This document shows positions 8,272-17,941 of a stretch of 64,000 nt of DNA, piece after piece. The notes under the pieces were generated by a model. It saw nothing but the letters and a program-made list of their open reading frames with translations. It had not been told where the DNA came from and did no database searches. The number at the start of each line of letters is the position of its first letter. Position 1 is the stretch's first letter. The translations under genes and the position numbers were made by a program. Source of the stretch: an uncultured Paracoccaceae bacterium (GTDB lineage Bacteria > Pseudomonadota > Alphaproteobacteria > Rhodobacterales > Rhodobacteraceae); the NCBI GenBank assembly GCA_947498645.1, contig CANMKS010000001.1:968032-1032031 (forward strand), written 5' to 3'.

Positions 8272-8994
8272 ATGCAGTTGCAAAGTATCATTCGCGCAAT
8301 TTACCCGGCGCAATGCGTCGCATGTGAAGCACAGACCGAAAGCGACTATGGATTATGCGGGGCCTGTTGGGCGCAGACCCAGTTCATCGGTGGTCTGGTT
8401 TGCGATACATGTGGCACCCCCTTGCCGGGCGAAGACCGCGGCGATGTCGTGCAATGCGACGACTGCATGACCATTGCGCGCCCCTGGGATCAAGGCCGCG
8501 CCGTTCTGGCCTATGCAGGCATTGGTCGGCGCTTGGTTCTGGGCCTCAAGCATGGCGACCGGACAGAATTTGCGCAATCTGCTGCGCGTTGGATGGCGCA
8601 AAAACTGTCCCTTTTGCGCATAACAGACCCTGTTATTGTGCCTGTTCCGCTTCATTGGACGCGGCTGGTGCGGCGGCGCTACAATCAGTCCGCGCTGCTT
8701 GCCAAGGCGCTGGGCGCACAGGTGGGTTGTCCGGTTTGCGTTGATGCACTGGTCCGTTGTAAACAGACCAAGCCGTTGGATGGGCATAGTCGTGATGCGC
8801 GTTTTGCTGCCCTTGCCGATGCAATCACCACAAATCCCAAACGTGTCGATCAGATCATGGGCCAGTCGGTCCTGCTGGTTGACGATGTCATGACGTCCGG
8901 CGCGACGCTTGCCGCCAGTGCCGAGGCTGCACGTGCCGCCGGTGCCGCAAATGTGTCGATTGTTACACTGGCACGTGTGGTCAAAGATGCTTAG
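8272..8994 (+). CDS. comF: ComF family phosphoribosyltransferase-like protein
   Basis: This 240-residue protein has the ComF layout. Two N-terminal Cys pairs form zinc ribbons (CVACEAQ...CGACW and CDTCGTPL...CDDC, residues ~17-65). A type I phosphoribosyltransferase domain follows, with VPVPLHWTRLVRRRYNQS near 125 and the PRPP loop VLLVDDVMTSGAT near 200. ComF proteins support DNA uptake or replication-linked DNA handling, and no substrate is firmly known. The gene is divergent from the BioC-like methyltransferase and is followed 33 bp later by glutaredoxin on the same strand. No other competence genes are nearby. Confidence 0.85.
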   Translation: MQLQSIIRAIYPAQCVACEAQTESDYGLCGACWAQTQFIGGLVCDTCGTPLPGEDRGDVVQCDDCMTIARPWDQGRAVLAYAGIGRRLVLGLKHGDRTEFAQSAARWMAQKLSLLRITDPVIVPVPLHWTRLVRRRYNQSALLAKALGAQVGCPVCVDALVRCKQTKPLDGHSRDARFAALADAITTNPKRVDQIMGQSVLLVDDVMTSGATLAASAEAARAAGAANVSIVTLARVVKDA

Positions 8995-9027
8995 ATCACG
9001 GCAAACACTGATTTAAGGAGCCTGACG

Positions 9028-9285
9028 ATGGCCACTGTCGAGATCTACACCAAACCCACCTGCGGCTTTTGTCTGATGGCAAAGCGCCTGTTGAACGCCA
9101 AAGGTGTCAGCTTTGCCGAGGTCAATATCTCGGCGCAACCAGAGCGTCGCGCCGAGATGATCCAGCGCGCCAATGGTCGTAGCACGGTGCCGCAGGTCTT
9201 TATTGATGGCAGTCATGTGGGCGGCTTTGACGATCTTTCCGAATTGGAGCGTGGCGGGAAGTTGGACGCGCTGTTGGCGGCATGA
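9028..9285 (+). CDS. grxC: Glutaredoxin 3
   Basis: This 85-residue glutaredoxin reduces disulfides and glutathione mixed disulfides in the cytosol using glutathione. The active site is CGFC (residues 11-14, in KPTCGFCLMAKRLL) instead of the classical CPYC. The GSH-binding TVPQVFIDGSHVGGFDDL segment (residues ~53-70) is intact. A good AAGGAG site precedes the ATG. The stop overlaps the start of the Nit-family amidase by 4 bases (ATGA), so the two are translationally coupled. That partner may itself act on deaminated glutathione, which makes a small glutathione-related unit. Confidence 0.93.
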   Translation: MATVEIYTKPTCGFCLMAKRLLNAKGVSFAEVNISAQPERRAEMIQRANGRSTVPQVFIDGSHVGGFDDLSELERGGKLDALLAA

Positions 9286-10112
9286 AAACCGCGCTTCTGC
9301 AACTGAATGTGAATGATGATCCAGCGGCGAACCTTCTGGATACCACCCGGCTGATTGCTGATGCGGCTGGCCAAGGCGCTGAATTCGTTGCAACACCCGA
9401 GGTGACGAACTGTCTGTCGATGGATCACGCCCATCAGGTGCGGGTGCTGCAACATGAAGCTGATGATCAGACGCTGAAAGGCCTGCGCGAGGCGGCGATC
9501 CGGCATGGCCTATGGCTGTCGATCGGATCGCTTGCGCTGAAGACGGGTGACGCGGACGGGCGCTTTGCCAATCGCTCTTTTCTGATTGATCCGGCAGGGC
9601 AGATCGTGGCGCGCTATGACAAGATCCACATGTTCGACGTGAATGTCTCGGCCGCCGAGACGTTCCGCGAATCCGCCAGCTATCGGCCGGGCGAACGCGC
9701 CGTTGTGGTGGATACGCCCTTTGCCAAGGTCGGGATGAGTGTCTGTTACGATGTGCGTTTCGCATATCTTTACAGGGCCTTGGCGCAGGCCGGGGCCGAG
9801 ATTTTGTTGGTCCCTGCCGCCTTTTCGCCCGTGACAGGTGCGGCCCATTGGGAACCGCTGTTGCGCGCGCGCGCCATTGAAACTGGGTCTTATGTGATTG
9901 CCGCGGCCCAGACGGGAACGCATCCGTCCAAGTCGGGCAAATCGCGGGCAACCCATGGGCATGGCATGGTGGTTTCGCCCTGGGGCGAGGTTTTGGTCGA
10001 TATGGGGACTGATCCGGGGATCGCAATGGTTGATCTTGACCTTGCGGAAGTGGCACAAAGCCGCAAGCGCATTGCCGCGCTTAACCATGATCGTCCTTTC
10101 GAAGGTCCCTAA
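9282..10112 (+). CDS. Nit-family carbon-nitrogen hydrolase (deaminated-glutathione amidase type)
   Basis: This is a nitrilase-superfamily amidase of 276 residues. The Glu-Lys-Cys triad can be seen: E in FVATPEVTN (near 40), K in YDKIHMFD (near 115) and the nucleophilic Cys in KVGMSVCYDVRF (near 155). It closely resembles Nit1-type enzymes, which repair deaminated glutathione to alpha-ketoglutarate plus Cys-Gly. Being coupled by a 4-base overlap to glutaredoxin supports a glutathione link. Its stop shares one base with the start of the MarR gene (TAATG), so grxC, this gene and marR form one operon. A generic omega-amidase role is the alternative. Confidence 0.87.
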   Translation: MKTALLQLNVNDDPAANLLDTTRLIADAAGQGAEFVATPEVTNCLSMDHAHQVRVLQHEADDQTLKGLREAAIRHGLWLSIGSLALKTGDADGRFANRSFLIDPAGQIVARYDKIHMFDVNVSAAETFRESASYRPGERAVVVDTPFAKVGMSVCYDVRFAYLYRALAQAGAEILLVPAAFSPVTGAAHWEPLLRARAIETGSYVIAAAQTGTHPSKSGKSRATHGHGMVVSPWGEVLVDMGTDPGIAMVDLDLAEVAQSRKRIAALNHDRPFEGP

Positions 10113-10555
10113 TGTCTGATCCATCAAACAGCCTGGCCGTTTCGCTATTCAGCGAGATTCTGGTTGTGGATCAACTGGCTCGGGCCAATGTGGCCCGTGT
10201 CCTGCCAAAGGGGATGGAGCTGTCGCATTTTTCGGTGCTTAACCATCTGGCGCATACCGGGGCAGAACGGTCACCGGCGCAACTGGCCAAGACGTTTCAC
10301 CTGACGCGCGGTGCGATGACGAATACGCTGCATAAGTTGGAATGGGCCGGTTGGGTCCATGTCCGTCCCGACTGGGATGATGCGCGCCGCAAGATGGTGA
10401 CGATCAGCCCTGCCGGTCAGGCAGCCCGGGATGCGGCCCTTGCCGCGATTGCGCCGGTGATTGATGATGTTGTTGCCAAGGTTGGTGTGGACAAGGTGCG
10501 CACCGTATTGCCGGTTTTGCGCGAGATGCGGCTGAAGCTGAGCAAATTTGAATAA
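10112..10555 (+). CDS. MarR family transcriptional regulator
   Basis: This is a 147-residue winged-helix regulator. The helix-turn-helix lies about residues 50-80 (TGAERSPAQLAKTFHLTRGAMTNTLHKLE region), followed by the wing WVHVRPDWDDARRKMVTISPAG. MarR proteins act as dimers and usually respond to small phenolics or oxidants. It is the third gene of a tight operon behind glutaredoxin and the Nit amidase, which hints at a redox signal, but no conserved Cys sensor residue is present. Its DNA target cannot be told from the window. Confidence 0.88.
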   Translation: MSDPSNSLAVSLFSEILVVDQLARANVARVLPKGMELSHFSVLNHLAHTGAERSPAQLAKTFHLTRGAMTNTLHKLEWAGWVHVRPDWDDARRKMVTISPAGQAARDAALAAIAPVIDDVVAKVGVDKVRTVLPVLREMRLKLSKFE

Positions 10556-10560
10556 GCGGA

Positions 10561-10606
10561 CCAAATCCTAAAAGAGGATTTGGCGGCAAACTTTCGATGA
10601 AAGTTT
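10561..10606. terminator. Two tandem hairpins between convergent genes
   Basis: Hairpin 1 pairs CCAAATCC (10561-10568) with GGATTTGG (10576-10583). Hairpin 2 pairs AAACTTTC (10588-10595) with GAAAGTTT (10599-10606). Both are perfect. They fill most of the gap between the ends of the MarR gene (+) and ubiG (-), so a bidirectional terminator is likely, although no long T-run follows. A REP-type repeat is the alternative. Confidence 0.55.
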
Positions 10607-10610
10607 CGGG

Positions 10611-11354
10611 CTACACCGGTTTGGTTGCCGCCGTGACATAATTTACCGACAAATCCCGATCCGAGATTGACCATGTGAATGCTGCAAAGTTGAACACATA
10701 TCCCTTACGGTCCACTGGCGTCAGGCCCGCTTTTTCCAGCAGCGCAAACAGCTCATCAGGCGTGATGAACTTCTTCCACTCATGCGTCCCCTTGGGGAGC
10801 CAGCGCATCACATACTCTGCACCCACAATCGCCATGGCAAAGCTCTTGGGGTTGCGGTTGATGGTAGAGCAAAGATGCAGCCCGCCCGGCTTCATCAGTT
10901 TTTGGCAGGCATTCAGATAGCCCTGCGGATCGGCCACATGTTCGACCACTTCCATATTCAGCACGACATCGAATTGTTCGTCTGCTTCGGCAAGAGCTTC
11001 GGCCGTTGTGTGGCGATAATCAATATCCAAACCTGATTGAGCAGCATGGATTTTCGCGACCGGAATGTTCCGCTCTGCTGCATCAGCGCCTACGACCGTT
11101 GCGCCAAGCCGCGCCATGGGTTCGCAGAGCAATCCACCACCGCAGCCAATATCCAGGATGCGGATATCTTTGAAAGGTTTGGGTTTGCGCAGATCGCGCC
11201 CAAATTCTGCGGCAATCTGGCTGGTAACATAATCCAGCCGCACCGGATTCATCATGTGCAGTGGTTTGAATTTTCCATTCAGATCCCACCATTCTGCGGC
11301 CATCGCCTCGAACTTGGCGATTTCTTCGGGGTCTACGGTATTTGTCGCCGACAT
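10611..11354 (-). CDS. ubiG: 3-demethylubiquinol 3-O-methyltransferase
   Basis: UbiG carries out both O-methylations in ubiquinone synthesis, using SAM, at the inner membrane. The 247-residue protein begins [19 protein letters not shown] and has the family motif [20 protein letters not shown], the SAM loop [18 protein letters not shown] near residue 68, and [11 protein letters not shown] near 130. The open frame runs on upstream to 12002 on the opposite strand of the peptidase, but homology starts at the ATG at 11354. The gene is divergent from the proline iminopeptidase, with about 50 bases between the starts. Confidence 0.95.
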   Translation of the reverse strand: MSATNTVDPEEIAKFEAMAAEWWDLNGKFKPLHMMNPVRLDYVTSQIAAEFGRDLRKPKPFKDIRILDIGCGGGLLCEPMARLGATVVGADAAERNIPVAKIHAAQSGLDIDYRHTTAEALAEADEQFDVVLNMEVVEHVADPQGYLNACQKLMKPGGLHLCSTINRNPKSFAMAIVGAEYVMRWLPKGTHEWKKFITPDELFALLEKAGLTPVDRKGYVFNFAAFTWSISDRDLSVNYVTAATKPV

Positions 11355-11405
11355 TTTGCGCCTCGTGTGATGGTCAGTAGGTTTGATAAGCGATATAGGA
11401 TGCAT

Positions 11406-12401
11406 ATGGACAAAGTCGTAGGACAAAAGCGCCCAGGTGCGCATCTTTATCAACCGATTGATCCATTTGATCAGCGGATGCTGAAGGTGGGCGATGGTCA
11501 CCGCATCTATGTTGAACAATGCGGCAATCCTGATGGTATTCCTGTTGTCGTCCTGCACGGTGGCCCCGGTGGCGGCTGTAGCCCGGCGATGCGTCGCTAC
11601 TTTGATCCCAATATTTTTCGCGTCATCCTGTTTGATCAGCGTGGCTGTGGCCGATCGCGGCCCCATGCAAGTGTGGAGGCGAACACAACGTGGCATCTGG
11701 TTGATGATATCGAGCAGATTCGCCAAACCCTCGACATTGATCGCTGGATTGTTTTTGGCGGCTCTTGGGGTGCAACGCTGGCGTTGATCTATGCGCAGGC
11801 CCATCCAGATCGCGTTGCTGCGCTGACCTTGCGCGGCGTGTTCCTGATGACCCAGCCGGAACTGGATTGGTTCTATGGTGGCGGTGCCGGAAAATTCTGG
11901 CCTGATCTTTGGGAACGATTTACCAGCATTATTCCGGAAGATGAGCATGATGACCTGATTGGGGCCTATCACCGCCGTCTGTTTTCCGGGGATATTCCGC
12001 AAGAAACCCGTTATGCCCGCGCCTGGGCGTCCTGGGAGAATGCCCTGGCCTCAATTGACAGTGATGGGATCACCGGCGAAAGCCCGGCAGATTATGCCCG
12101 CGCTTTTGCCCGTCTGGAAAACCACTATTTTCAAAATGCGGGCTTTCTATCCGACAAACAGCAAATCCTGCACCCGGATCAAATGGCAAGAATTGCAGAT
12201 ATCCCCGGCGTGATTGTGCAGGGCCGCTACGACATGATTTGCCCACCAGAATCGGCCCATAAACTTGCACAACTTTGGCCGAAATCGCGGCTTACTTTCA
12301 TAGGGCGGGCGGGACACGCCTTGTCAGAGCCGGGAATAAGTGCTGAACTGGTGCGTACGATGGACATGCTGGGAGCACAGCGGCATTCGTTAGGGTTTTA
12401 G
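11406..12401 (+). CDS. pip: Proline iminopeptidase
   Basis: This alpha/beta-hydrolase (peptidase S33) cleaves N-terminal proline from peptides in the cytosol. It has the oxyanion motif [10 protein letters not shown] near residue 52, the nucleophile elbow [10 protein letters not shown] near 117 with the catalytic Ser, a late Asp in GRYDMICPP and the His in [12 protein letters not shown] chose the ATG at 11406 because AGGA sits five bases before it; another ATG lies two codons upstream at 11400. The dipeptide-type ABC importer starts 60 bases downstream on the same strand, so imported proline-containing peptides are a plausible substrate source. Confidence 0.93.
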   Translation: MDKVVGQKRPGAHLYQPIDPFDQRMLKVGDGHRIYVEQCGNPDGIPVVVLHGGPGGGCSPAMRRYFDPNIFRVILFDQRGCGRSRPHASVEANTTWHLVDDIEQIRQTLDIDRWIVFGGSWGATLALIYAQAHPDRVAALTLRGVFLMTQPELDWFYGGGAGKFWPDLWERFTSIIPEDEHDDLIGAYHRRLFSGDIPQETRYARAWASWENALASIDSDGITGESPADYARAFARLENHYFQNAGFLSDKQQILHPDQMARIADIPGVIVQGRYDMICPPESAHKLAQLWPKSRLTFIGRAGHALSEPGISAELVRTMDMLGAQRHSLGF

Positions 12402-12404
12402 CCT

Positions 12405-12432
12405 TTGACAGATGAAAAATTGCCCTTAATGT
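12405..12432 (+). promoter_or_regulatory. Possible sigma-70 promoter of the peptide ABC operon
   Basis: A perfect -35 hexamer TTGACA (12405-12410) lies 16 bases ahead of a weak -10 TAATGT (12427-12432) in the short gap between pip and the permease gene. The -35 is strong and the -10 is poor, so this is tentative. Confidence 0.3.
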
Positions 12433-12460
12433 TCATATAGGCAACCGGGGACTTTATAGT

Positions 12461-13453
12461 TTGGGCAATGTCCTAAAGATTATTCTACAGCGGCTCGCGC
12501 TGGGTCTTCTTACTCTTCTGATCGTATCCATTGTGATCTTTGTGGCAGTGAACCTGCTGCCCGGTGACTTTGCGCAATCTATTCTTGGGCAGGGCGCCAC
12601 GCCTGAGGCTGTCGCCTCTATCCGCGCCGATCTTGGATTGGATCAGCCGCCTGTCACTCGTTACTTCCAGTGGTTGGGCGGTGTTTTGCAGGGTGATCTT
12701 GGCACCAGCTTTGCGCAGGCAAACTTTGCCAGCTTCACCGGTACTGACTCTGGCGCCACCACGGTTGCACAGCAAATCGCGCCCCGTTTTGCCAATACGA
12801 TGTTCCTTGCGATGGTCACTGCTGCCATTGCCGTTCCGTTTTCGATCATGCTGGGCGTATTGGCTGCACTTTACCGCAACACCGTGTTTGACCGGGCGAC
12901 CAATATTTTCACACTGTCGTCGATTTCGAGCCCGGAGTTCTTCCTCGCCTATATCCTGATCCTGTTTCTTGCGGTGCTGAACCCGATCTTCCCATCGCTA
13001 TCGAATATCTTTGAAGGCATGGCGTTTAGTGAACGGCTGGAGAAATCCATGTTGCCTGCGTTGACGCTGACGCTTGTTGTGACTGCGCATATGATGCGGA
13101 TGACCCGAGCGGCGATTATCAATCTGCTTGCCTCGCCCTATATTGAGATGGCGCGTCTCAAGGGCCTGTCGCCTATGCGCGTGATCGTAAAACATGCGTT
13201 GCCAAATGCGCTCGCCCCGATCATCAACGTGATTGCCCTGAACCTTGCGTATCTGATCACTGGTGTTGTGGTGGTCGAGGTGGTGTTTGTCTATCCCGGC
13301 ATCGGCCAACTGTTCGTGGACAGCGTGAAAATCCGCGACATTCCGGTGGTGCAGGCCTGCTGCCTGATCTTCGCGACCGCATTTATCCTTCTCAACCTGA
13401 CGGCTGACATCATGTCGATCCTGTCCAACCCACGGCTGAGGCATCCAAAATGA
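12461..13453 (+). CDS. Peptide ABC transporter permease, DppB/OppB type
   Basis: This is the first permease of a dipeptide/oligopeptide-type importer. The 330-residue membrane protein has about six helices. The EAA loop (VIVKHALPNALAPIINVIA, ~residue 240) contacts the ATPase, and FVYPGIGQLFVDSV near 275 is typical of DppB. I accept the TTG at 12461 because no ATG or GTG fits the frame nearby; a CGGGGA site sits about 10 bases upstream. The stop overlaps the next permease start by 4 bases. It differs from textbook DppB by a longer periplasmic loop (about residues 85-110). Confidence 0.88.
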   Translation: MGNVLKIILQRLALGLLTLLIVSIVIFVAVNLLPGDFAQSILGQGATPEAVASIRADLGLDQPPVTRYFQWLGGVLQGDLGTSFAQANFASFTGTDSGATTVAQQIAPRFANTMFLAMVTAAIAVPFSIMLGVLAALYRNTVFDRATNIFTLSSISSPEFFLAYILILFLAVLNPIFPSLSNIFEGMAFSERLEKSMLPALTLTLVVTAHMMRMTRAAIINLLASPYIEMARLKGLSPMRVIVKHALPNALAPIINVIALNLAYLITGVVVVEVVFVYPGIGQLFVDSVKIRDIPVVQACCLIFATAFILLNLTADIMSILSNPRLRHPK

Positions 13454-14649
13454 TCTTATGGGCTGTCATCGCACTTGTCGGCATGGCCGCGTTGGCCTGG
13501 GTTTTCCGGTTTGCGGGTCAGTCCGTGACGGGTAACGCGCCGAAATTCCGCGATATGCCTTATGGTGTCGCTTTTGGTTACGTGTTGGGTGCTGCTGCCC
13601 TGCTGTGGCTGATCTGGGCCTACACCCAAGGCCGCAGTTCAGAGCAGGCGATAGCCAACAAGTTCTTCTTTCTGCGCATCGCCATTGAAGGGTTCATCCT
13701 GTTTGCCATCGCGGCATGGGTTTTCCGCGTTCTGGGTCGCAGTGTCGGTACGGCATGGAGCAAGAAGATGTTCCGCTCGATGCCGCTGACTGCCTCATTC
13801 GGCATTCTTACGATCATCATATACGCGATCTTTGCGATCTTCGCCGGTGTCATTGCGCCTTACGGCCAAGAACAGATCATCCCCGGTGTTGCGGCGAATA
13901 TTGTTCCCGGCGGCGATCCTGCGCTGGGCGGCGATCCTGAGTTCTACTTTGGCACGGATCAGATCGGTCGCGATATTCTCAGCCGCTTGATCTATGGCGC
14001 GCAGAATACCGTTGGTATCGCCTTTGCCACGACGTTGCTCGCATTTTTCATCGGCGGTACGTTGGGTTTCCTGGCGGCAACCTTGGGTGGGTGGCTCGAT
14101 CAGGTACTGTCGCGCATGGTCGATGTGCTGATGGCGATCCCATCGCTGATCTTTGCGCTGCTCTTGATGACCATCGCAAGTGTCTGGGCGCCGCAACTGG
14201 GTATTCCGCTGACCGTCTTTATGGTGATCATCATCGCCGTGATCGACAGCACCCGCGTTTATCGACTGGCCCGCGCCGTGGGCCAGAACATCGTTGTGAT
14301 GGACTATATCGAAGCAGCTAAGCTGCGTGGCGAGGGGCTGGGTTACCTCGTTTTCAAGGAAATCCTGCCCAATGCGACCGCACCATTGCTGGCCGAATTT
14401 GGTTTGCGCTTCTGCTTTGTTTTCCTGACCATTGCCGCGTTGTCTTTCCTTGGTGTGGGCATCCAGCCGCCGCTGGCTGACTGGGGTACAATGGTGCGCG
14501 ACTTGGGTGGTTTCGTGAACTACGCGCAGTTTGCACCTTTGGCCGCGACGGCACCATTGCTTGCAGCGGGCGCCATCGCCTTGCTGACGGTCGCTGTGAA
14601 TTTTGTGGTCGACTGGATGCTGCATAAATCCTCGGGGCTGAAAGAATGA
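13450..14649 (+). CDS. Peptide ABC transporter permease, DppC/OppC type, with extended N-terminus
   Basis: This is the second permease of the importer. The C-terminal ~280 residues match DppC: FGTDQIGRDILSRLIYGAQ, the EAA loop EAAKLRGEGLGYLVFKEILP and LSFLGVGIQPPLADWG. The protein is 399 residues, about 100 longer than usual. The extra N-terminal part adds about three hydrophobic segments (around residues 1-20, 35-60 and 75-95) before the usual first helix. It overlaps its neighbours by 4 bases on both sides, so the permeases and ATPase are coupled. The extension's role is unknown. Confidence 0.87.
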   Translation: MILWAVIALVGMAALAWVFRFAGQSVTGNAPKFRDMPYGVAFGYVLGAAALLWLIWAYTQGRSSEQAIANKFFFLRIAIEGFILFAIAAWVFRVLGRSVGTAWSKKMFRSMPLTASFGILTIIIYAIFAIFAGVIAPYGQEQIIPGVAANIVPGGDPALGGDPEFYFGTDQIGRDILSRLIYGAQNTVGIAFATTLLAFFIGGTLGFLAATLGGWLDQVLSRMVDVLMAIPSLIFALLLMTIASVWAPQLGIPLTVFMVIIIAVIDSTRVYRLARAVGQNIVVMDYIEAAKLRGEGLGYLVFKEILPNATAPLLAEFGLRFCFVFLTIAALSFLGVGIQPPLADWGTMVRDLGGFVNYAQFAPLAATAPLLAAGAIALLTVAVNFVVDWMLHKSSGLKE

Positions 14650-16295
14650 CCGACCAACCTCTCGTCAAAATGCGTGATGTCTGGCTTGAGGGCCGCAGTG
14701 ACGAGGTGTGGAACCCAATTATCAATGGCGTCGATCTGACCTTGAAAAGGGGCGAGGTCTTGGGGCTGATCGGTGAATCTGGTGCTGGCAAATCAACGCT
14801 GGGCCTGGCCGCCATGGGATATACCCGTGACGGTGTGCGCATCAGCAAAGGTTCGGTTGAATTCGACGGGATTGATTTGCTGACGGCATCTGCTGCGGTA
14901 AAACGTGAACTGCTGGGCAAGCGTATCGCCTATGTGGCGCAATCTGCCGCTGCCAGCTTTAACCCTGCGCACAAGCTGATGGATCAACACGTGGAAGGTC
15001 CCGTACAGCATGGCGTCATGGGCCGCGGCGAAAGCGAGGCGGACGGGATCGAGCTATATCGCAAGCTGCGCCTGCCGAACCCGGATGAGATCGGTTTCCG
15101 CTATCCGCATCAGGTGTCTGGTGGCCAATTGCAGCGCTGCATGACTGCGATGGCCATGTCCTGCCGCCCTGACCTGATTATTTTTGATGAACCGACAACC
15201 GCGTTGGATGTGACAACCCAGATCGAGGTGCTTGCCTCGATCCGCGATATTGTTGAGCAGTTTGACACGGCTGCGATCTATATCACCCACGATTTGGCCG
15301 TTGTGGCGCAAATGGCCGACACGATCAAAGTGTTGCTCAAGGGTGATGAGGTCGAAACCGCCGATACGCGCACGATGCTTGCCGCCCCGACGCAGGAATA
15401 CACCAAATCACTTTGGGCTGTTCGCAGCTTTGAGCGGCCTTTGAAGCCTGCCGTACAAACGGGCGCTGTTCCTGTGGTGAGTGTTCAGAACGTCGATGCG
15501 TCCTATGGCACGGTGCCGGTGTTGCATGATGTCAGCTTTGACATGCACGAGGGCCGCACGGTGGCTGTGGTGGGTGAAAGCGGATCAGGCAAGTCAACGA
15601 CTGCGCGCTGTATCACCGGGCTTTTGCCGCCAAAGGCCGGTCAGATACTTGTCGATGGGCAAGTGATGCCAGCCGACTATCGCAAGCGAAACAAGGATCA
15701 GCTTCGCCAGGTGCAGATGATTTACCAGATGGCCGACACCGCGCTGAACCCGCGCATGTCCATTGGCCAGATTATCGCCCGCCCTGTGCAGTTCTATCTG
15801 GGGCTGACTGGTGCCGAGAAGCGCAAGAAGGTGGATGACCTGCTCGAACAGATCGAGCTTGAGCCGACGCAGTATTATCATCGCTTGCCGTCCGAACTTT
15901 CCGGTGGTCAGAAACAACGGATAGGCATTGCACGTGCGCTGGCAGCGGAACCGAAGTTTATCATCTGTGATGAGGTGACATCTGCGCTCGACCAACTTGT
16001 CGCCGAGGGCATTCTGCGACTATTGGCGCGATTGCAGGACGAGCTGTCGCTCTCTTATATGTTCATCACACATGATCTTGCGACCGTTCGGGCGATCGCG
16101 GACGAGGTGGTGGTCATGAAGGATGGCCGTGTGGTCGAGCAAGGACCAAAGGACGATATGTTCAGGCCTCCGCACCACGCCTACACGGATCTGTTGCTGT
16201 CATCGGTCCCCGAGATGGACCCTGATTGGCTGACTAATCTGCTCAATGAACGCGGAGTTGATAACATCGGCGATGCCGCAGTTGATAAGATGTAA
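14646..16295 (+). CDS. Peptide ABC transporter ATPase, fused DppD-DppF
   Basis: Two ABC ATPase domains lie in one 549-residue chain, replacing separate DppD and DppF subunits. Domain 1 (about 1-260) has Walker [10 protein letters not shown], signature VSGGQLQRC and Walker [12 protein letters not shown]. Domain 2 (about 275-549) has [18 protein letters not shown] and [11 protein letters not shown], with Val instead of the usual Pro after the catalytic Glu. Each domain carries its own switch His (ITHDLA). The protein powers uptake through the two permeases encoded just upstream, with which it overlaps by 4 bases. Its C-terminal oligopeptide-transporter extension is short. Confidence 0.92.
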   Translation: MTDQPLVKMRDVWLEGRSDEVWNPIINGVDLTLKRGEVLGLIGESGAGKSTLGLAAMGYTRDGVRISKGSVEFDGIDLLTASAAVKRELLGKRIAYVAQSAAASFNPAHKLMDQHVEGPVQHGVMGRGESEADGIELYRKLRLPNPDEIGFRYPHQVSGGQLQRCMTAMAMSCRPDLIIFDEPTTALDVTTQIEVLASIRDIVEQFDTAAIYITHDLAVVAQMADTIKVLLKGDEVETADTRTMLAAPTQEYTKSLWAVRSFERPLKPAVQTGAVPVVSVQNVDASYGTVPVLHDVSFDMHEGRTVAVVGESGSGKSTTARCITGLLPPKAGQILVDGQVMPADYRKRNKDQLRQVQMIYQMADTALNPRMSIGQIIARPVQFYLGLTGAEKRKKVDDLLEQIELEPTQYYHRLPSELSGGQKQRIGIARALAAEPKFIICDEVTSALDQLVAEGILRLLARLQDELSLSYMFITHDLATVRAIADEVVVMKDGRVVEQGPKDDMFRPPHHAYTDLLLSSVPEMDPDWLTNLLNERGVDNIGDAAVDKM

Positions 16296-16369
16296 CGCGA
16301 ATCGCCTGACAAGTGATGCAAATAACCGGGCGAACAACGCCTGTCTTAATAACTAGGGAGAACGACAAT

Positions 16370-17920
16370 ATGCATGGAATTAGTAGACGCGGTCTATTGA
16401 AAACGGGTGTTGCTGCCGGTGTGCTGGGCCTTTCCGGTATGCCACTGCGCGCGCAGACACGTGGCGGAAAACTGACGGCGGGTCTGTCTGGCGCCAACAC
16501 ATCCGATAGCTGGGATGGTCGCACACACTCTGACCTTTTCATGATTGCTTCGGCGCAGGGTGCTGTTTTTGACAGCCTGACGGAAATTGCCGCCGATGGA
16601 TCGCTCAAGGGTGAATTGGCTGAAAGCTGGGAAGCCTCAGCCGATGCCAAGACGTGGACATTCAACCTGCGTCAGGGTGTGACATTCCACAACGGTAAGT
16701 CCTTTGGTGCGGATGATGTGATTGAATCCTTGCAACTGCACGTGGCCGAGGGCGCGAAATCGGCGGCACAGCCGATTGTTGCTGCTATCACAGAGATGAC
16801 AAAGATCACGGACAATCAGGTGCAGTTTACGCTGGCATCGGGGAACGCCGACTTCCCGTATCTGATGTCTGATTATCACCTGCTGATGTATCCAGCCGGT
16901 CAAACAGAAGAGGCGATTGCCCAAGGTATCGGCACAGGCCTTTATCAGGTCCAGTCATTCGATCCCGGTGTGCGTATGGTCGCAACACGGTATCCGGACC
17001 ACTACAAGGGCGACGGTGCCGGCTTCTTTGACGAAATCGAATATATCGCCATCAACGACAACACCGCGCGCATGAATGCGCTGATGACAGGTCAGGTTGA
17101 TGCGATTAACCGGATCGACTTTAAGACCGAAGCGCTGCTGCGGGCGAACCCTGCATTGCGTATTCAGGAAGTAACCGGGAACCAGCAGTACACGTTCCCA
17201 ATGCTGACAGACACAGCACCATTCAACGATGTGAATGTCCGCCGTGCGCTGAAGTACGGCATCAACCGTCAGGAAATGGTCGACAAGATCCTGCTTGGCC
17301 ACGGTGCTGTTGGTAACGACACGCCAATTGGCCCGGCAAACCAGTACTACGCTGCTGATATGGAGCAACTGGAGTATGATCCGGATCAGTCCAAGTTCTA
17401 CCTGCAGCAGGCGGGGCTCGACAGTCTCGACATTGATCTGTCCGCATCCAATGCAGCGTTCGAAGGTGCGGTTGACGCGGCTCAATTGTTCCAAGCCTCT
17501 GCGTCTGCGGGCGGTATCAATATCAATGTGGTACAAGAACCATCTGATGGTTACTGGTCCAACGTCTGGCTGAAAAAGCCATTCTGTGCCTGTTATTGGT
17601 CTGGTCGCGCGACCGAAGACTGGATGTTCTCCACAGCCTATGAGGCTGGTGTTCCTTGGAACGACAGCCAGTGGGACGAAAAAGACAGCGCGCGCTTCCA
17701 GGAATTGTTGCTGACCGCACGTGCGGAACTCGACAGTGATAAGCGTCGCGATCAATACGCCGAGATGCAGCAGATCCTGCGTGACGATGGCGGTGTTCTG
17801 GTTCCAATGTTTGCCAACTACGTGCAGGCCGTGAACAACCGGATTTCCTCACCTGACACCGTGGGTAACCTCTGGCAGATGGACAACGCCCGCATGGCCG
17901 AGCGCTGGTCAGTCGCGTAA
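16370..17920 (+). CDS. Peptide ABC transporter substrate-binding protein (SBP_bac_5)
   Basis: This periplasmic binding protein of cluster C feeds the importer above. The start at 16370 follows a clear AGGGAG site and gives a Tat-like signal MHGISRRGLLKTGVAAGVLG ending near PLRAQT. The mature part has the family pattern LAESWEASADAKTWTFNLRQ and FHNGKSFGADDVIESLQ. About 516 residues is normal. It is the last gene of the operon and is followed by a hairpin terminator. Peptides are the likeliest ligand given the upstream proline iminopeptidase, but this family also binds nickel, opines and glutathione. Confidence 0.9.
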   Translation: MHGISRRGLLKTGVAAGVLGLSGMPLRAQTRGGKLTAGLSGANTSDSWDGRTHSDLFMIASAQGAVFDSLTEIAADGSLKGELAESWEASADAKTWTFNLRQGVTFHNGKSFGADDVIESLQLHVAEGAKSAAQPIVAAITEMTKITDNQVQFTLASGNADFPYLMSDYHLLMYPAGQTEEAIAQGIGTGLYQVQSFDPGVRMVATRYPDHYKGDGAGFFDEIEYIAINDNTARMNALMTGQVDAINRIDFKTEALLRANPALRIQEVTGNQQYTFPMLTDTAPFNDVNVRRALKYGINRQEMVDKILLGHGAVGNDTPIGPANQYYAADMEQLEYDPDQSKFYLQQAGLDSLDIDLSASNAAFEGAVDAAQLFQASASAGGININVVQEPSDGYWSNVWLKKPFCACYWSGRATEDWMFSTAYEAGVPWNDSQWDEKDSARFQELLLTARAELDSDKRRDQYAEMQQILRDDGGVLVPMFANYVQAVNNRISSPDTVGNLWQMDNARMAERWSVA

Positions 17921-17941
17921 GTTACGCCACATACAACAGCG

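Noticed and set aside
11355..12002. N-terminal extension of ubiG
   Set aside because: It overlaps pip on the other strand and UbiG homology starts at 11354.
16955..17755. Long frame antisense to the peptide-binding protein
   Set aside because: It mirrors codon structure of the sense gene and has no family match.
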